Positions 41,900 to 49,603 of a stretch of DNA of 64,000 bases are shown one piece after another. The notes under the pieces were generated by a model that was given only the letters and a program-made list of their open reading frames with translations, was not told where the DNA came from and did no database searches. This DNA comes from Pseudomonadota bacterium (GTDB lineage Bacteria; Chloroflexota; UBA5177). The stretch is taken from contig JAJPIP010000095.1 in the NCBI GenBank assembly GCA_021324655.1, positions 1 through 64,000 of the forward strand, read 5' to 3'. Each line of letters begins with the position of its first letter. Within the stretch, counting starts at the first letter, position 1. The translations under genes were made by a program, and so were the position numbers.

Positions 41900-42690
41900 C
41901 GCGCTATCTCGCGGCTGGGATCTGCTTGCCAGTCGCTGTATCCCGGGGAATAGAGTGCAACGTGTGGGTAGCCGAGCGCGCGCAGGACAAGGAAGGTCTC
42001 CGAAGCACGGTTGCCGGACTGGCAATACACATAGACGTCCTTGTCCGGCTCGACGCCGATCGCGCGGTACAGATCTTCCAACTCGCCCCGCTCTTTGAAG
42101 CGCGCGATATCGTCGGCGTCGCGTGTCAGGTTATTGGACCAGTCGAGATTGATGGCTCCCGGCACATGTCCCGCTCGCTCGCCCGGGTGCGCCTGCACGC
42201 CCAGGTACTCTCCGGGACTCCGCGTGTCAAGCACCACCGCGTGCGCATCGTGGACGGCCCTGGCGACTTGCTCTGCGTTAGCACGGACAGGCCTGTTGGG
42301 CTCGCCGATCTCGTAGGTTGTCGGCTCCGGTGTCGCCGGCATGTATTCCAGATCCCGGCCGCCGTGGCGCCAGGCGGTCGCGCCGCCGTCGAGGACGGAG
42401 ACCTGGGGATGATCGTAGTACGTGAGCACCCAGTACAGGCGCGCCGCGTCGGGGGATGCCCCGTCGTCATAGGCGACGACGTGGGAATCTCGTGTGACTC
42501 CGAGCCGGCCAAGAAGTCGGGCAAGAGCTTGCGGATCTGGTGGACCCTGGGGTCCGTGGAGAAAAACCGTGGGGAGGTTCACGGCGCCGGGCAGATGCCC
42601 CTGCGCGTAAAAGAACGGAGCACGCACATCCACCAACGCGAGATTTGCGTCCTTCGCGTGCTCTGCCAGCCAGTCGGCATCGACGATCAT
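41896..42690 (-). CDS. Two-domain sulfurtransferase (rhodanese)
   Basis: A 264-residue tandem rhodanese of the thiosulfate/3-mercaptopyruvate sulfurtransferase type. The first domain (LVDVRAPFFYAQGHLPGAVN) is inactive, with DDG in place of the Cys loop. The second has the catalytic Cys in VYCQSGNRAS. It transfers sulfur from thiosulfate or mercaptopyruvate to thiophilic acceptors. ATG 42690 has a strong GGAAGGAG site and appears to start the minus-strand run to the polyprenyl synthase gene. Confidence 0.93.
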   Translation of the reverse strand: MIVDADWLAEHAKDANLALVDVRAPFFYAQGHLPGAVNLPTVFLHGPQGPPDPQALARLLGRLGVTRDSHVVAYDDGASPDAARLYWVLTYYDHPQVSVLDGGATAWRHGGRDLEYMPATPEPTTYEIGEPNRPVRANAEQVARAVHDAHAVVLDTRSPGEYLGVQAHPGERAGHVPGAINLDWSNNLTRDADDIARFKERGELEDLYRAIGVEPDKDVYVYCQSGNRASETFLVLRALGYPHVALYSPGYSDWQADPSREIAR

Positions 42691-42747
42691 TCGCGTCTCC
42701 TTCCGGGTGGTCGGCCCATTTATTCTAGGCGGCTAGCATGAGATGGG

Positions 42748-43614
42748 GTGCCTGTGAAAGTCCTCGTCCTTGATACCTACAACCTGCTCTTTCGGTCGTA
42801 CAGCAGTCTGCCGGCCGCCATCGTTGATGCCGGCGAGCGGCCGGCCCATGCCGTCTACGGGCTATTGGCAGCGATTGTGCGCCTGATTCGGGAGGAGAAG
42901 CCGGACGCCATCCTTGCCGCTTTCGACCGTCCCGACGCGCCGACCTTTCGCCATGCCTTGTATCCGGAGTACCAGGCGCAGCGGGGCCCACTCGGTGGGG
43001 AGAACGCGGAAGACTTTGCTCGGCAAGTCGAGGTCGCGCTGGCAGTGCTGCCCGAACTGGGAGTGGCCACGCACGGTGTGTCGGGATACGAGGCAGACGA
43101 CATCATGGGAAGCGCCGCCTCGCGTTGGCGAGCCGAGGGCAGAGATGTCGTCATTGTCTCGACTGACCGCGACTTGCTCCAATTGGTTGGATCGCAGGTG
43201 GCCGTCGTGGTTCCGGGCAAAACGCCGCTGCGGATCACCGACGCCACCGGCGCGCGCGATCGCCTGGGCGTCGCGCCCGAGTACGTGACGACGTACAAGG
43301 GCCTGGCCGGCGATGCCTCTGACAACATCCCTGGTGTCGCCGGGATCGGGCACAAGACCGCCGTGTCGCTTGTCGATACGTACGGAGATCTTGACACGAT
43401 CTACGCACATCTGGATGCTCTCCCGCCTCGCACCGCCCGCGCCCTCGAGGCAGGGCGCGAGGCTGCCTACCTCTATCGGGAGGTGGCGACGATCCGTACT
43501 GACCTCGATGTGCCGCCTCTGCTCCCGCTGTGTATCACCGAGACGGAAGGGCCACGGGAGTTGTTGGAGCGCGCCGGCCATCCCCTCAAGCCCAGGGCGT
43601 CGGCCGGCGCATGA
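42748..43614 (+). CDS. 5'-3' exonuclease (PolA N-terminal-like)
   Basis: A 288-residue FEN-type nuclease equivalent to the 5' nuclease domain of DNA polymerase I but without polymerase. VLDTYNLLFRSY and DAILAAFDRPDAPTFRH supply the first acidic cluster, GYEADDI and VSTDRDLLQLV the central metal ligands, and KGLAGDASDNIPGVAGIGHKTA the helix-hairpin-helix DNA-binding segment. GTG 42748 is the start. It likely acts in Okazaki-fragment processing or repair alongside a separate polymerase. Confidence 0.92.
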   Translation: MPVKVLVLDTYNLLFRSYSSLPAAIVDAGERPAHAVYGLLAAIVRLIREEKPDAILAAFDRPDAPTFRHALYPEYQAQRGPLGGENAEDFARQVEVALAVLPELGVATHGVSGYEADDIMGSAASRWRAEGRDVVIVSTDRDLLQLVGSQVAVVVPGKTPLRITDATGARDRLGVAPEYVTTYKGLAGDASDNIPGVAGIGHKTAVSLVDTYGDLDTIYAHLDALPPRTARALEAGREAAYLYREVATIRTDLDVPPLLPLCITETEGPRELLERAGHPLKPRASAGA

Positions 43615-43640
43615 AAAAAGCTCGTGCCGGCGGCACGAGC
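43614..43640 (-). terminator. Terminator after tRNA-Arg
   Basis: GCTCGTGCC (43620-43628) pairs with GGCACGAGC (43632-43640) over a 3-nt loop. On the minus strand six T residues follow immediately (43619-43614). It is a strong intrinsic terminator four bases after the tRNA 3' end. Confidence 0.85.
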
Positions 43641-43644
43641 GAGG

Positions 43645-43721
43645 TGGTACGCCCGGAGGGATTCGAACCCCCGACCTTTAGGTCCGCAACCTAACGCTCT
43701 ATCCAACTGAGCTACGGGCGC
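43645..43721 (-). tRNA. tRNA-Arg (anticodon GCG)
   Basis: A 77-nt tRNA with genomically encoded CCA. Acceptor GCGCCCG pairs with CGGGCGT (a G1-U72 wobble), D stem GCTC/GAGC, anticodon stem TTAGG/CCTAA enclosing the loop TTGCGGA, and T arm GGGGG-TTCGAAT-CCCTC. The anticodon is GCG, reading CGC (and CGU by wobble) as arginine. The rest is very like the ordinary bacterial tRNA-Arg(ACG), so it looks like that tRNA with A34 changed to G34. Confidence 0.95.
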
Positions 43722-43863
43722 CTGAAATGAAAGGCCGCACCGGCGCGCGGAAACAGCCGCTTCGGTGCGCAACTAAGTGTACTGAACAAGACGGTATCGG
43801 GCAAGGGCGGGGAGGGCGGACCGGCGGCCGGCGACCACCTGGCGCAGGCGTGGGGGGTCCAAA

Positions 43864-43881
43864 GTAACGCCGTTGTAACGC
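43864..43881 (+). promoter_or_regulatory. 11-bp-period direct repeat upstream of the SARP-kinase gene
   Basis: Two perfect copies of GTAACGC separated by CGTT (43864-43870 and 43875-43881), i.e. an 11-bp period. Nine bases further is TAGAGT, a possible -10 element. This geometry is that of SARP or OmpR/PhoB activator sites overlapping the -35 region. A related repeat with the same spacing precedes the phosphatase gene at 47.5 kb. Confidence 0.55.
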
Positions 43882-44008
43882 GCCACTCCTTAGAGTCACC
43901 GTATGCGCCCGTCCCCGTACCCTGAGGACCGGTTTTCCTCGACATTGCGCTCGTTGGCCGCTATAATTCCGGCCACTACCTGGAGTTGCGACAGGACCGA
44001 GGGGGTCC

Positions 44009-47000
44009 ATGACGGATCGGGAGACGGGGTCAGGGAGTACACGCTATCGAGTAGGCGTGCTCGGCCCGTTGATCGTGGAGCGCGATGGGGTTCCCCTCGA
44101 TACGGCCCGCTGGCAGCATCGTGTCCAGACCCTCTTCAAACTCCTTGTCACGTCACCGGGGCGTCAGCGTCGCCGCGACGATCTTATCGACGTGCTGTGG
44201 CCGGACGCCGATCCCGACGCCGCGTCCGGCAATCTCCGTATCGTCGTCCATCGGCTGCGCCTCGCCCTCGACAGCGATCCGTCGGCGGTACTTTCGGCGA
44301 ATGGTTGGGTCACACTCAATCCGGCCTACGACTGGGTCCTCGATCTGGAGGAGATGGAAGAGTTAGCCTGCTCGGCACGGGGGGATTTGGGACGCCTCGA
44401 AAAGGCTGTCTCCCTGATGAGAGGTGAGCCCCTCGTGGAGGATCGGTATGATGACTGGGCCGCGCCGCTGATCGAGCGGGCCAGACACACCTGGCGGGAC
44501 GCGTGCCTGCAGCTCGCCGCGATTTTCACGGCGCGCGGCCACCACGAGGAAGCGGCGTCCTGGTACCGGCAAGTCCTCGATGCCGATCCGCTCGACGAGG
44601 AGGCGGTGCGCGGTCTCGTGTCGGCCATGGGTCGGGCCGGTCAGGCGGCGGACGCTCTGCGGACCTACGAGAGATTCCGCCAGGTGCTGGCGAACGATCT
44701 GGATGCTGAGCCGGCTCCGGAGACAGAAGTCCTCATCGAGCGCCTTCGGAGCCAGGCGACCGACGAGGGAGAGCGGGCTCTGCCCCGTGGCAGTTTTCTG
44801 GGAGCCGAACCGGACTCACCCCTGGTGGGGCGGGCCGATGAAGTGGAGCGGGCGCTCCTGGCGGCCGACGCGACCGAAGCCGGCGCGGGGCGATTGGTGA
44901 TGGTCACGGGTGAAGTGGGTGCCGGCAAGACGCGCCTCGCCCAGGAGGTGATGTTGCGTGTGCGCGATCGTGCCTTCGTCGCGGCGGCGGCCCGATGTTA
45001 CCTGCGCGACCGGGCCGTTCCATTCGCCGTTTTTCTCGACCTCATGTCGCAGGTCGAGTCCACGCTTCCACCTTCGATGCGGGACGAGGCACGCGCTCGC
45101 TGGCCGCTCCTTACTCTGCTCCTGCCCCATGGACGGCAGGCACCGGCGCCAGAGGACCCGGACGATCAGCATGCCCTATTTCGCGAGTGTGCTGCCTTCC
45201 TGGGATGGGCGGCGGAAAGGAGACCCCTCGCTCTTCTGCTCGATGATCTGCAGTACGCGGACGAAGGCACCCTCGATCTGATCGCCTACCTGGCCCGTGA
45301 AATACGCGGGCATTCCGTTTATGTGCTGGCCTGCTATCGCGATGGCGATATCAGTCGGGAGCACCCGCTGGCGGCGACCGTGCGAGACATGATGCGAGAA
45401 GGTGTGGTCGAGCGCATTGCCCTTAACCGCTTCACTCTGGAAGAGACGGGCGAACTGATTGCAGCCCTGCTGCGAGCCGGCCAGATACCCGGCGAATTCC
45501 CCGAGTTCGTCTTTCGCCGAACCCGCGGCAATCCGCTGTTTGTTGGGAAGATGATTCGTTCGTTGGGTGGCCGTTATCGTCTGCTCCGTCAGGTGGGTGC
45601 AGGCGGCATGGGGCGTGTATTCGAGGCGGTTGACGATCGAACCGGGCAGCGGGTGGCAGTCAAGCTCATGTTCGGGCGAACCGAGGCCGATCCAAAAGAG
45701 GTACTGCGATTCCAACAGGAGGGCGCGGTTCTCGCCGGCCTGCGACATCCGAACATCGTCCAGGTTCACGGCACGTTTGTGGAAGAGTACGCCAGTTGTA
45801 TCGCCATGGAAATGCTGGATGGACAGCCGCTGTCGGCCCTCCTCGAGAACGGCCCGCTGCCACTTGGCCGGGCGAAAAAACTCGCCACGCAAATTCTGTC
45901 GGCCCTCGCCGCAGCCCATGAGCGCGGGGTCGTGCACCGCGACATCAAACCGGCCAACGTGATGGTGCTGGACGATGACCACGCCGTCGTGACGGACTTC
46001 GGGGTCGCTCACCTCGCCCGCCACGGGACCGACACCAGTCTCACCTCGACCGGGCTAACCCTCGGTACGCCTCTCTACATGGCTCCCGAGCAGATCCAGG
46101 CCGGCAGGGTTGATGCGCGCACCGATCTCTATGCGGTTGGTGCGCTTCTCTATCACATGGTGACGGGCCGTCCTCCATTTCACGCCGATGACTCACTGGC
46201 GGTCGCTTTCATGCATGTCAATGACGCTCCGGTACCGGTGCGCGCGCGCCGGCCAGGCGCCGGTGAGGAATGGGACGCCGTCACGCTGCGAGCGCTGGCC
46301 AAGTCCCCCGACGACCGCTACCAGAGTGCTGTCGCGATGGCGCGGACTCTCTCGTCTCTGCCGGTCAATGAGCGAGAACCGGCCCGCCACCCCTCGACCC
46401 AGGCACCTTCGCTGCCGCACCAGGAGCCCAGCCCCGGCGGGCCGGGGGCCACCCGCTCGGTTGCCACCCTGCTCGGACTGGCCGCTGTGGCGTTGATCGC
46501 CGCCGTCTGGATCCTCCCTCACATCTTTCGATCGTCCCCCGCCATCTCGGCGTCCCTGCGTGGGCCCGATGCCGTGGCTGTCGACAGCCGCGGCGATGTC
46601 TACGTCACCGATCGCGGGAACGATCGTGTCGTTGAGTTCAACCCCGCGGGGCGCCTGATCAACGCGTGGGGGACACAGGGCGGCGGGAGCCTGCAATTTA
46701 GCAATCCCGGTGACCTCGCCCTGGCCCCCGACGGCAATCTGTACGTTGTAGATAACGCCAACCGGCGCATCGAGGTGCTATGGGGCGGGAGGCAAGTAGC
46801 CGGAGACCAGGTTGACGCGGGCTCCCTCACCTTTGACCGATCGGGACATCTCTTTGCCTCCGACTTCGGAGACTACCGGATCTGGGAATATGCCCGCGGG
46901 TGGCGACTCATCCGCATACTGCCGGCCCCCGAAATCCGAGTTGGCGCGCAGCCCTTTTCCGCCGGCATGGCCACTGACAGACAGGGGAACCTCTATGTCG

Positions 47001-47371
47001 CCGATCGGCTGAACGACCGGATAGTGAAACTGGCAGCCTCGGGTCACGTCCTGGCGGCGTATGGCCGCTATGGCTCCGGCATGCTATCCGCGGGCAGCGT
47101 CGCCCAATTCGACACGCCTTCCGCGGTGGCCGTGGACCGGCATGGCCAAATCTATGTCGGCGACACCCACAACGACCGCGTCGAGATCTTGTCTCCAGCC
47201 GGTCGTGTCCTGCGCGTCCTGCCCCCACCGAATAGCGGAACCGTGCTGGGCCAGGTGACGAGCGTCGCCGTGGATCAGCGCGGGGACATCTACGCCGCGG
47301 AGTATTACGACAACCAGCTGGTCAAGCTCGCGCCCAACGGGCGAGTGCTCTGGGTGACGCCGGGATCGTAA
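44009..47371 (+). CDS. SARP-BTAD / STAND ATPase / Ser-Thr kinase / NHL-propeller fusion protein
   Basis: A 1120-residue multidomain protein. Residues 12-105 form an OmpR-like winged helix and 110-255 a BTAD region, as in SARP activators. Residues 275-515 are a STAND-type ATPase with Walker A GEVGAGKT (about 301-308) and Walker B LALLLDDLQYAD (about 407-416). A Ser/Thr kinase follows (about 520-785): glycine loop GAGGMGRVFEA, VAVK lysine near 551, HRDIKPANVM near 643, DFG near 663, APEQ near 692. A Pro-rich linker leads to a membrane helix (about 818-838), then an extracytoplasmic NHL beta-propeller to the end. The kinase-helix-NHL half resembles mycobacterial PknD; fusion to a DNA-binding SARP is very unusual and would tether the regulator to the membrane. 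Own 11-bp operator-like repeat upstream. Confidence 0.92.
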   Translation: MTDRETGSGSTRYRVGVLGPLIVERDGVPLDTARWQHRVQTLFKLLVTSPGRQRRRDDLIDVLWPDADPDAASGNLRIVVHRLRLALDSDPSAVLSANGWVTLNPAYDWVLDLEEMEELACSARGDLGRLEKAVSLMRGEPLVEDRYDDWAAPLIERARHTWRDACLQLAAIFTARGHHEEAASWYRQVLDADPLDEEAVRGLVSAMGRAGQAADALRTYERFRQVLANDLDAEPAPETEVLIERLRSQATDEGERALPRGSFLGAEPDSPLVGRADEVERALLAADATEAGAGRLVMVTGEVGAGKTRLAQEVMLRVRDRAFVAAAARCYLRDRAVPFAVFLDLMSQVESTLPPSMRDEARARWPLLTLLLPHGRQAPAPEDPDDQHALFRECAAFLGWAAERRPLALLLDDLQYADEGTLDLIAYLAREIRGHSVYVLACYRDGDISREHPLAATVRDMMREGVVERIALNRFTLEETGELIAALLRAGQIPGEFPEFVFRRTRGNPLFVGKMIRSLGGRYRLLRQVGAGGMGRVFEAVDDRTGQRVAVKLMFGRTEADPKEVLRFQQEGAVLAGLRHPNIVQVHGTFVEEYASCIAMEMLDGQPLSALLENGPLPLGRAKKLATQILSALAAAHERGVVHRDIKPANVMVLDDDHAVVTDFGVAHLARHGTDTSLTSTGLTLGTPLYMAPEQIQAGRVDARTDLYAVGALLYHMVTGRPPFHADDSLAVAFMHVNDAPVPVRARRPGAGEEWDAVTLRALAKSPDDRYQSAVAMARTLSSLPVNEREPARHPSTQAPSLPHQEPSPGGPGATRSVATLLGLAAVALIAAVWILPHIFRSSPAISASLRGPDAVAVDSRGDVYVTDRGNDRVVEFNPAGRLINAWGTQGGGSLQFSNPGDLALAPDGNLYVVDNANRRIEVLWGGRQVAGDQVDAGSLTFDRSGHLFASDFGDYRIWEYARGWRLIRILPAPEIRVGAQPFSAGMATDRQGNLYVADRLNDRIVKLAASGHVLAAYGRYGSGMLSAGSVAQFDTPSAVAVDRHGQIYVGDTHNDRVEILSPAGRVLRVLPPPNSGTVLGQVTSVAVDQRGDIYAAEYYDNQLVKLAPNGRVLWVTPGS

Positions 47372-47470
47372 CCGTCCGAACGTCGTTCGGTCTCTGATTC
47401 GGGCCACGCGGCGAGATATCTCTCTCCTCGCAGCCTGTCGAAGAAGCCTGGTCTCACCGGATGGCCACGT

Positions 47471-47488
47471 GTAACGACTCTGTAACGT
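47471..47488 (+). promoter_or_regulatory. 11-bp-period direct repeat upstream of the secreted phosphatase genes
   Basis: GTAACG at 47471-47476 and again at 47482-47487, an 11-bp period, inside a gap of 257 bp between the fusion gene and the phosphoesterase gene. Nine bases after the second half comes CACTAT, at the same distance as TAGAGT in the site at 43.9 kb; both possible -10 elements keep A at position 2 and T at position 6. Sharing of core and geometry suggests a common activator. Confidence 0.55.
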
Positions 47489-47628
47489 TGCGCCTGCCAC
47501 TATGCGCTCACCATCCGTTCAGGGTCTGCGGGTCACGAATTGTCCAAGGAGGTGGTGCCGTGAGTAGACAGACAGCACAGGAGCTAGGTCCAGGGAGGAA
47601 TCGACAACATCCATGGAGGAGGACAGCA

Positions 47629-49542
47629 ATGAAAGGACTCGTTTTGAGACGTCTTGCACCGGCGGTTGCGGTTGTGGCGCTCCTGGCGTTCGCATCCGTC
47701 CCGCATGGTTCTGCCGCCGGCGTGATCGTGTCGGGCGGGGCTCCGGTCGCCGCTGTCGGACTTGATCACTCACTGGCGACGACGCTGTCGACGACCACGC
47801 CGATCAAGCACCTGGTCGTCATCTTCCAGGAGAACGTCTCGTTTGATCACTACTTCGGGACGTATCCCTACGCTGCCAATCCGCCGGGCGAGCCGGTCTT
47901 CACCCCGCGCGGCAACACTCCCGCCGTCAATGGCCTGACGCCGCAGCTCCTTACCCAGAATCCCAACAGTGTTCAGCCCTTCCGCCTGGATCGGTTGCAG
48001 GCGCTGACCTGCGATCAGTCGCACACTTACACGGCTGAGCAGCAGGCCGAGGACAACGGTCTGATGGACAAATTCGTTCAGTACACCGAGGGCAAGGCGG
48101 GTAACAGCCGGCAGTACTGCCCAGCCGGGACGGTAATGGGGTACTACGACGGCAACACCGTGACCGCCCTCTGGAACTACGCTCAGCACTTCGCCATGAG
48201 CGATAACGCCTATGGCACCCTCTTTGGTCCCTCGACCCCCGGCGCGCTCGATCTCGTCGCCGCCGATACGTACGGCGCCATCTGCGGGCCGGCGACCTTT
48301 GTCTACAACGCCCCCGCCTGCAGCACGACGACGCCGCCCGCTACCTCAGGCGGGACCGGCACGGTCTACCGCGACGCCGACCCCTACTACGATGACTGCG
48401 CGAACAAGAGCAAGGGCGCCGCTCTGACCGCGCCGAACATCGGCAACTTCCTCGATACGGCCGGCATCACCTGGGGGTGGTTCCAGGGTGGCTTCGCCGA
48501 TTGCAAAGCCAAACACCCGCTGACGGCCGTCGACCGCCTGATGGGCATCGACCCGGCGACCGACGCCATCACCTACGGGGAGTACGACGCCCATCACAAT
48601 CCCTTCCAGTACTTCGCCTCGACGGCGAATCCTCACCACCTGCCCCCCAGCAGCGCTGCCATGATCGGGCAGACCGATCAGGCCAACCACCTCTACGACC
48701 TCACTGACTTCTGGACAGCGGCGGATGCCGGCAACATGCCGGCGGTCTCCTTCCTCAAGGCGCCGGGGTATCAGGACGGCCATGCCGGCAGCTCTGATCC
48801 GCTCGACGAGCAGGAGTTCCTGGTCGACACCATCAGCCACCTGATGAGCCTGCCCTCGTGGCGAACCACAGCGATCATCGTCCAGTACGATGATTCCGAC
48901 GGCTGGTACGACCACGTGCGGGGCCCGATCGTTAACCATTCGGCAACCTCGCTCGACTTCGGCTGCGGCACGACCACGGATGGGCCGGGGGCCCGCTGCG
49001 GCTACGGACCCCGCCTTCCGTACCTGGTCATCTCACCGTACGCGCGGGACAACGATGTCGATCACACCTTGATCGACCAGACCTCGACCACGCGCTTCAT
49101 CGAGGACAATTGGCTGGGCGGCGAGCGCCTGACGGCGCAATCCTTCGACAATCGCGCCGGCTCGATCCTGGGGATGTTCGACTTCAACCATTCCTCGGGC
49201 CGCCGCCTCTTCCTCGATCCTCAGATGGGAACCGTGCTGCCGGATCAGGACGCCTTCGAGGTGGACTTCTCCAGCATGACGCCCGATCAGGGCATGGTCT
49301 ACTTCGGCTCCGGTCCCGGGTGCACGGGACTGGTGGAAGTTGCCACCCAGGACGCGGGGACGGGCACGACGGAACATCGCGTCCTGGTCACGGGCAACGA
49401 TCTCCCCGGCTCGGTTGGGGATAACGGGATCGTGCCGGGCACCACCTACTGGTACGAGACGGTGACCTTCTCGCCGAGCAGCGGGCAACAGATTGACAAC
49501 AACGGTGGCAAGTGCTACTCGGTGACCGTTCCATCGTCCTGA
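47629..49542 (+). CDS. Secreted phosphoesterase (phospholipase C / acid phosphatase family)
   Basis: A 637-residue secreted enzyme of the phosphoesterase family that includes phospholipases C and AcpA. A signal peptide covers residues 1-30. IKHLVVIFQENVSFDHYFG is the family's metal- and phosphate-binding start; VQYDDSDGWYDHV near 425 and PYLVISPYARDNDVDHT carry the other active-site residues. A separate C-terminal domain of about 90 residues (from near 545) with two Cys is shared with the next gene. ATG 47629 has GGAGGAGGAC upstream; the longer open frame lacks a signal. It may scavenge phosphate from lipids or phosphoesters. Confidence 0.9.
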   Translation: MKGLVLRRLAPAVAVVALLAFASVPHGSAAGVIVSGGAPVAAVGLDHSLATTLSTTTPIKHLVVIFQENVSFDHYFGTYPYAANPPGEPVFTPRGNTPAVNGLTPQLLTQNPNSVQPFRLDRLQALTCDQSHTYTAEQQAEDNGLMDKFVQYTEGKAGNSRQYCPAGTVMGYYDGNTVTALWNYAQHFAMSDNAYGTLFGPSTPGALDLVAADTYGAICGPATFVYNAPACSTTTPPATSGGTGTVYRDADPYYDDCANKSKGAALTAPNIGNFLDTAGITWGWFQGGFADCKAKHPLTAVDRLMGIDPATDAITYGEYDAHHNPFQYFASTANPHHLPPSSAAMIGQTDQANHLYDLTDFWTAADAGNMPAVSFLKAPGYQDGHAGSSDPLDEQEFLVDTISHLMSLPSWRTTAIIVQYDDSDGWYDHVRGPIVNHSATSLDFGCGTTTDGPGARCGYGPRLPYLVISPYARDNDVDHTLIDQTSTTRFIEDNWLGGERLTAQSFDNRAGSILGMFDFNHSSGRRLFLDPQMGTVLPDQDAFEVDFSSMTPDQGMVYFGSGPGCTGLVEVATQDAGTGTTEHRVLVTGNDLPGSVGDNGIVPGTTYWYETVTFSPSSGQQIDNNGGKCYSVTVPSS

Positions 49543-49603
49543 CGTGACGGTCGTGTTGCAGCGCTTAGCTATGGGATGCCAAGGGCACCCGAAGGGGAGC
49601 ATC

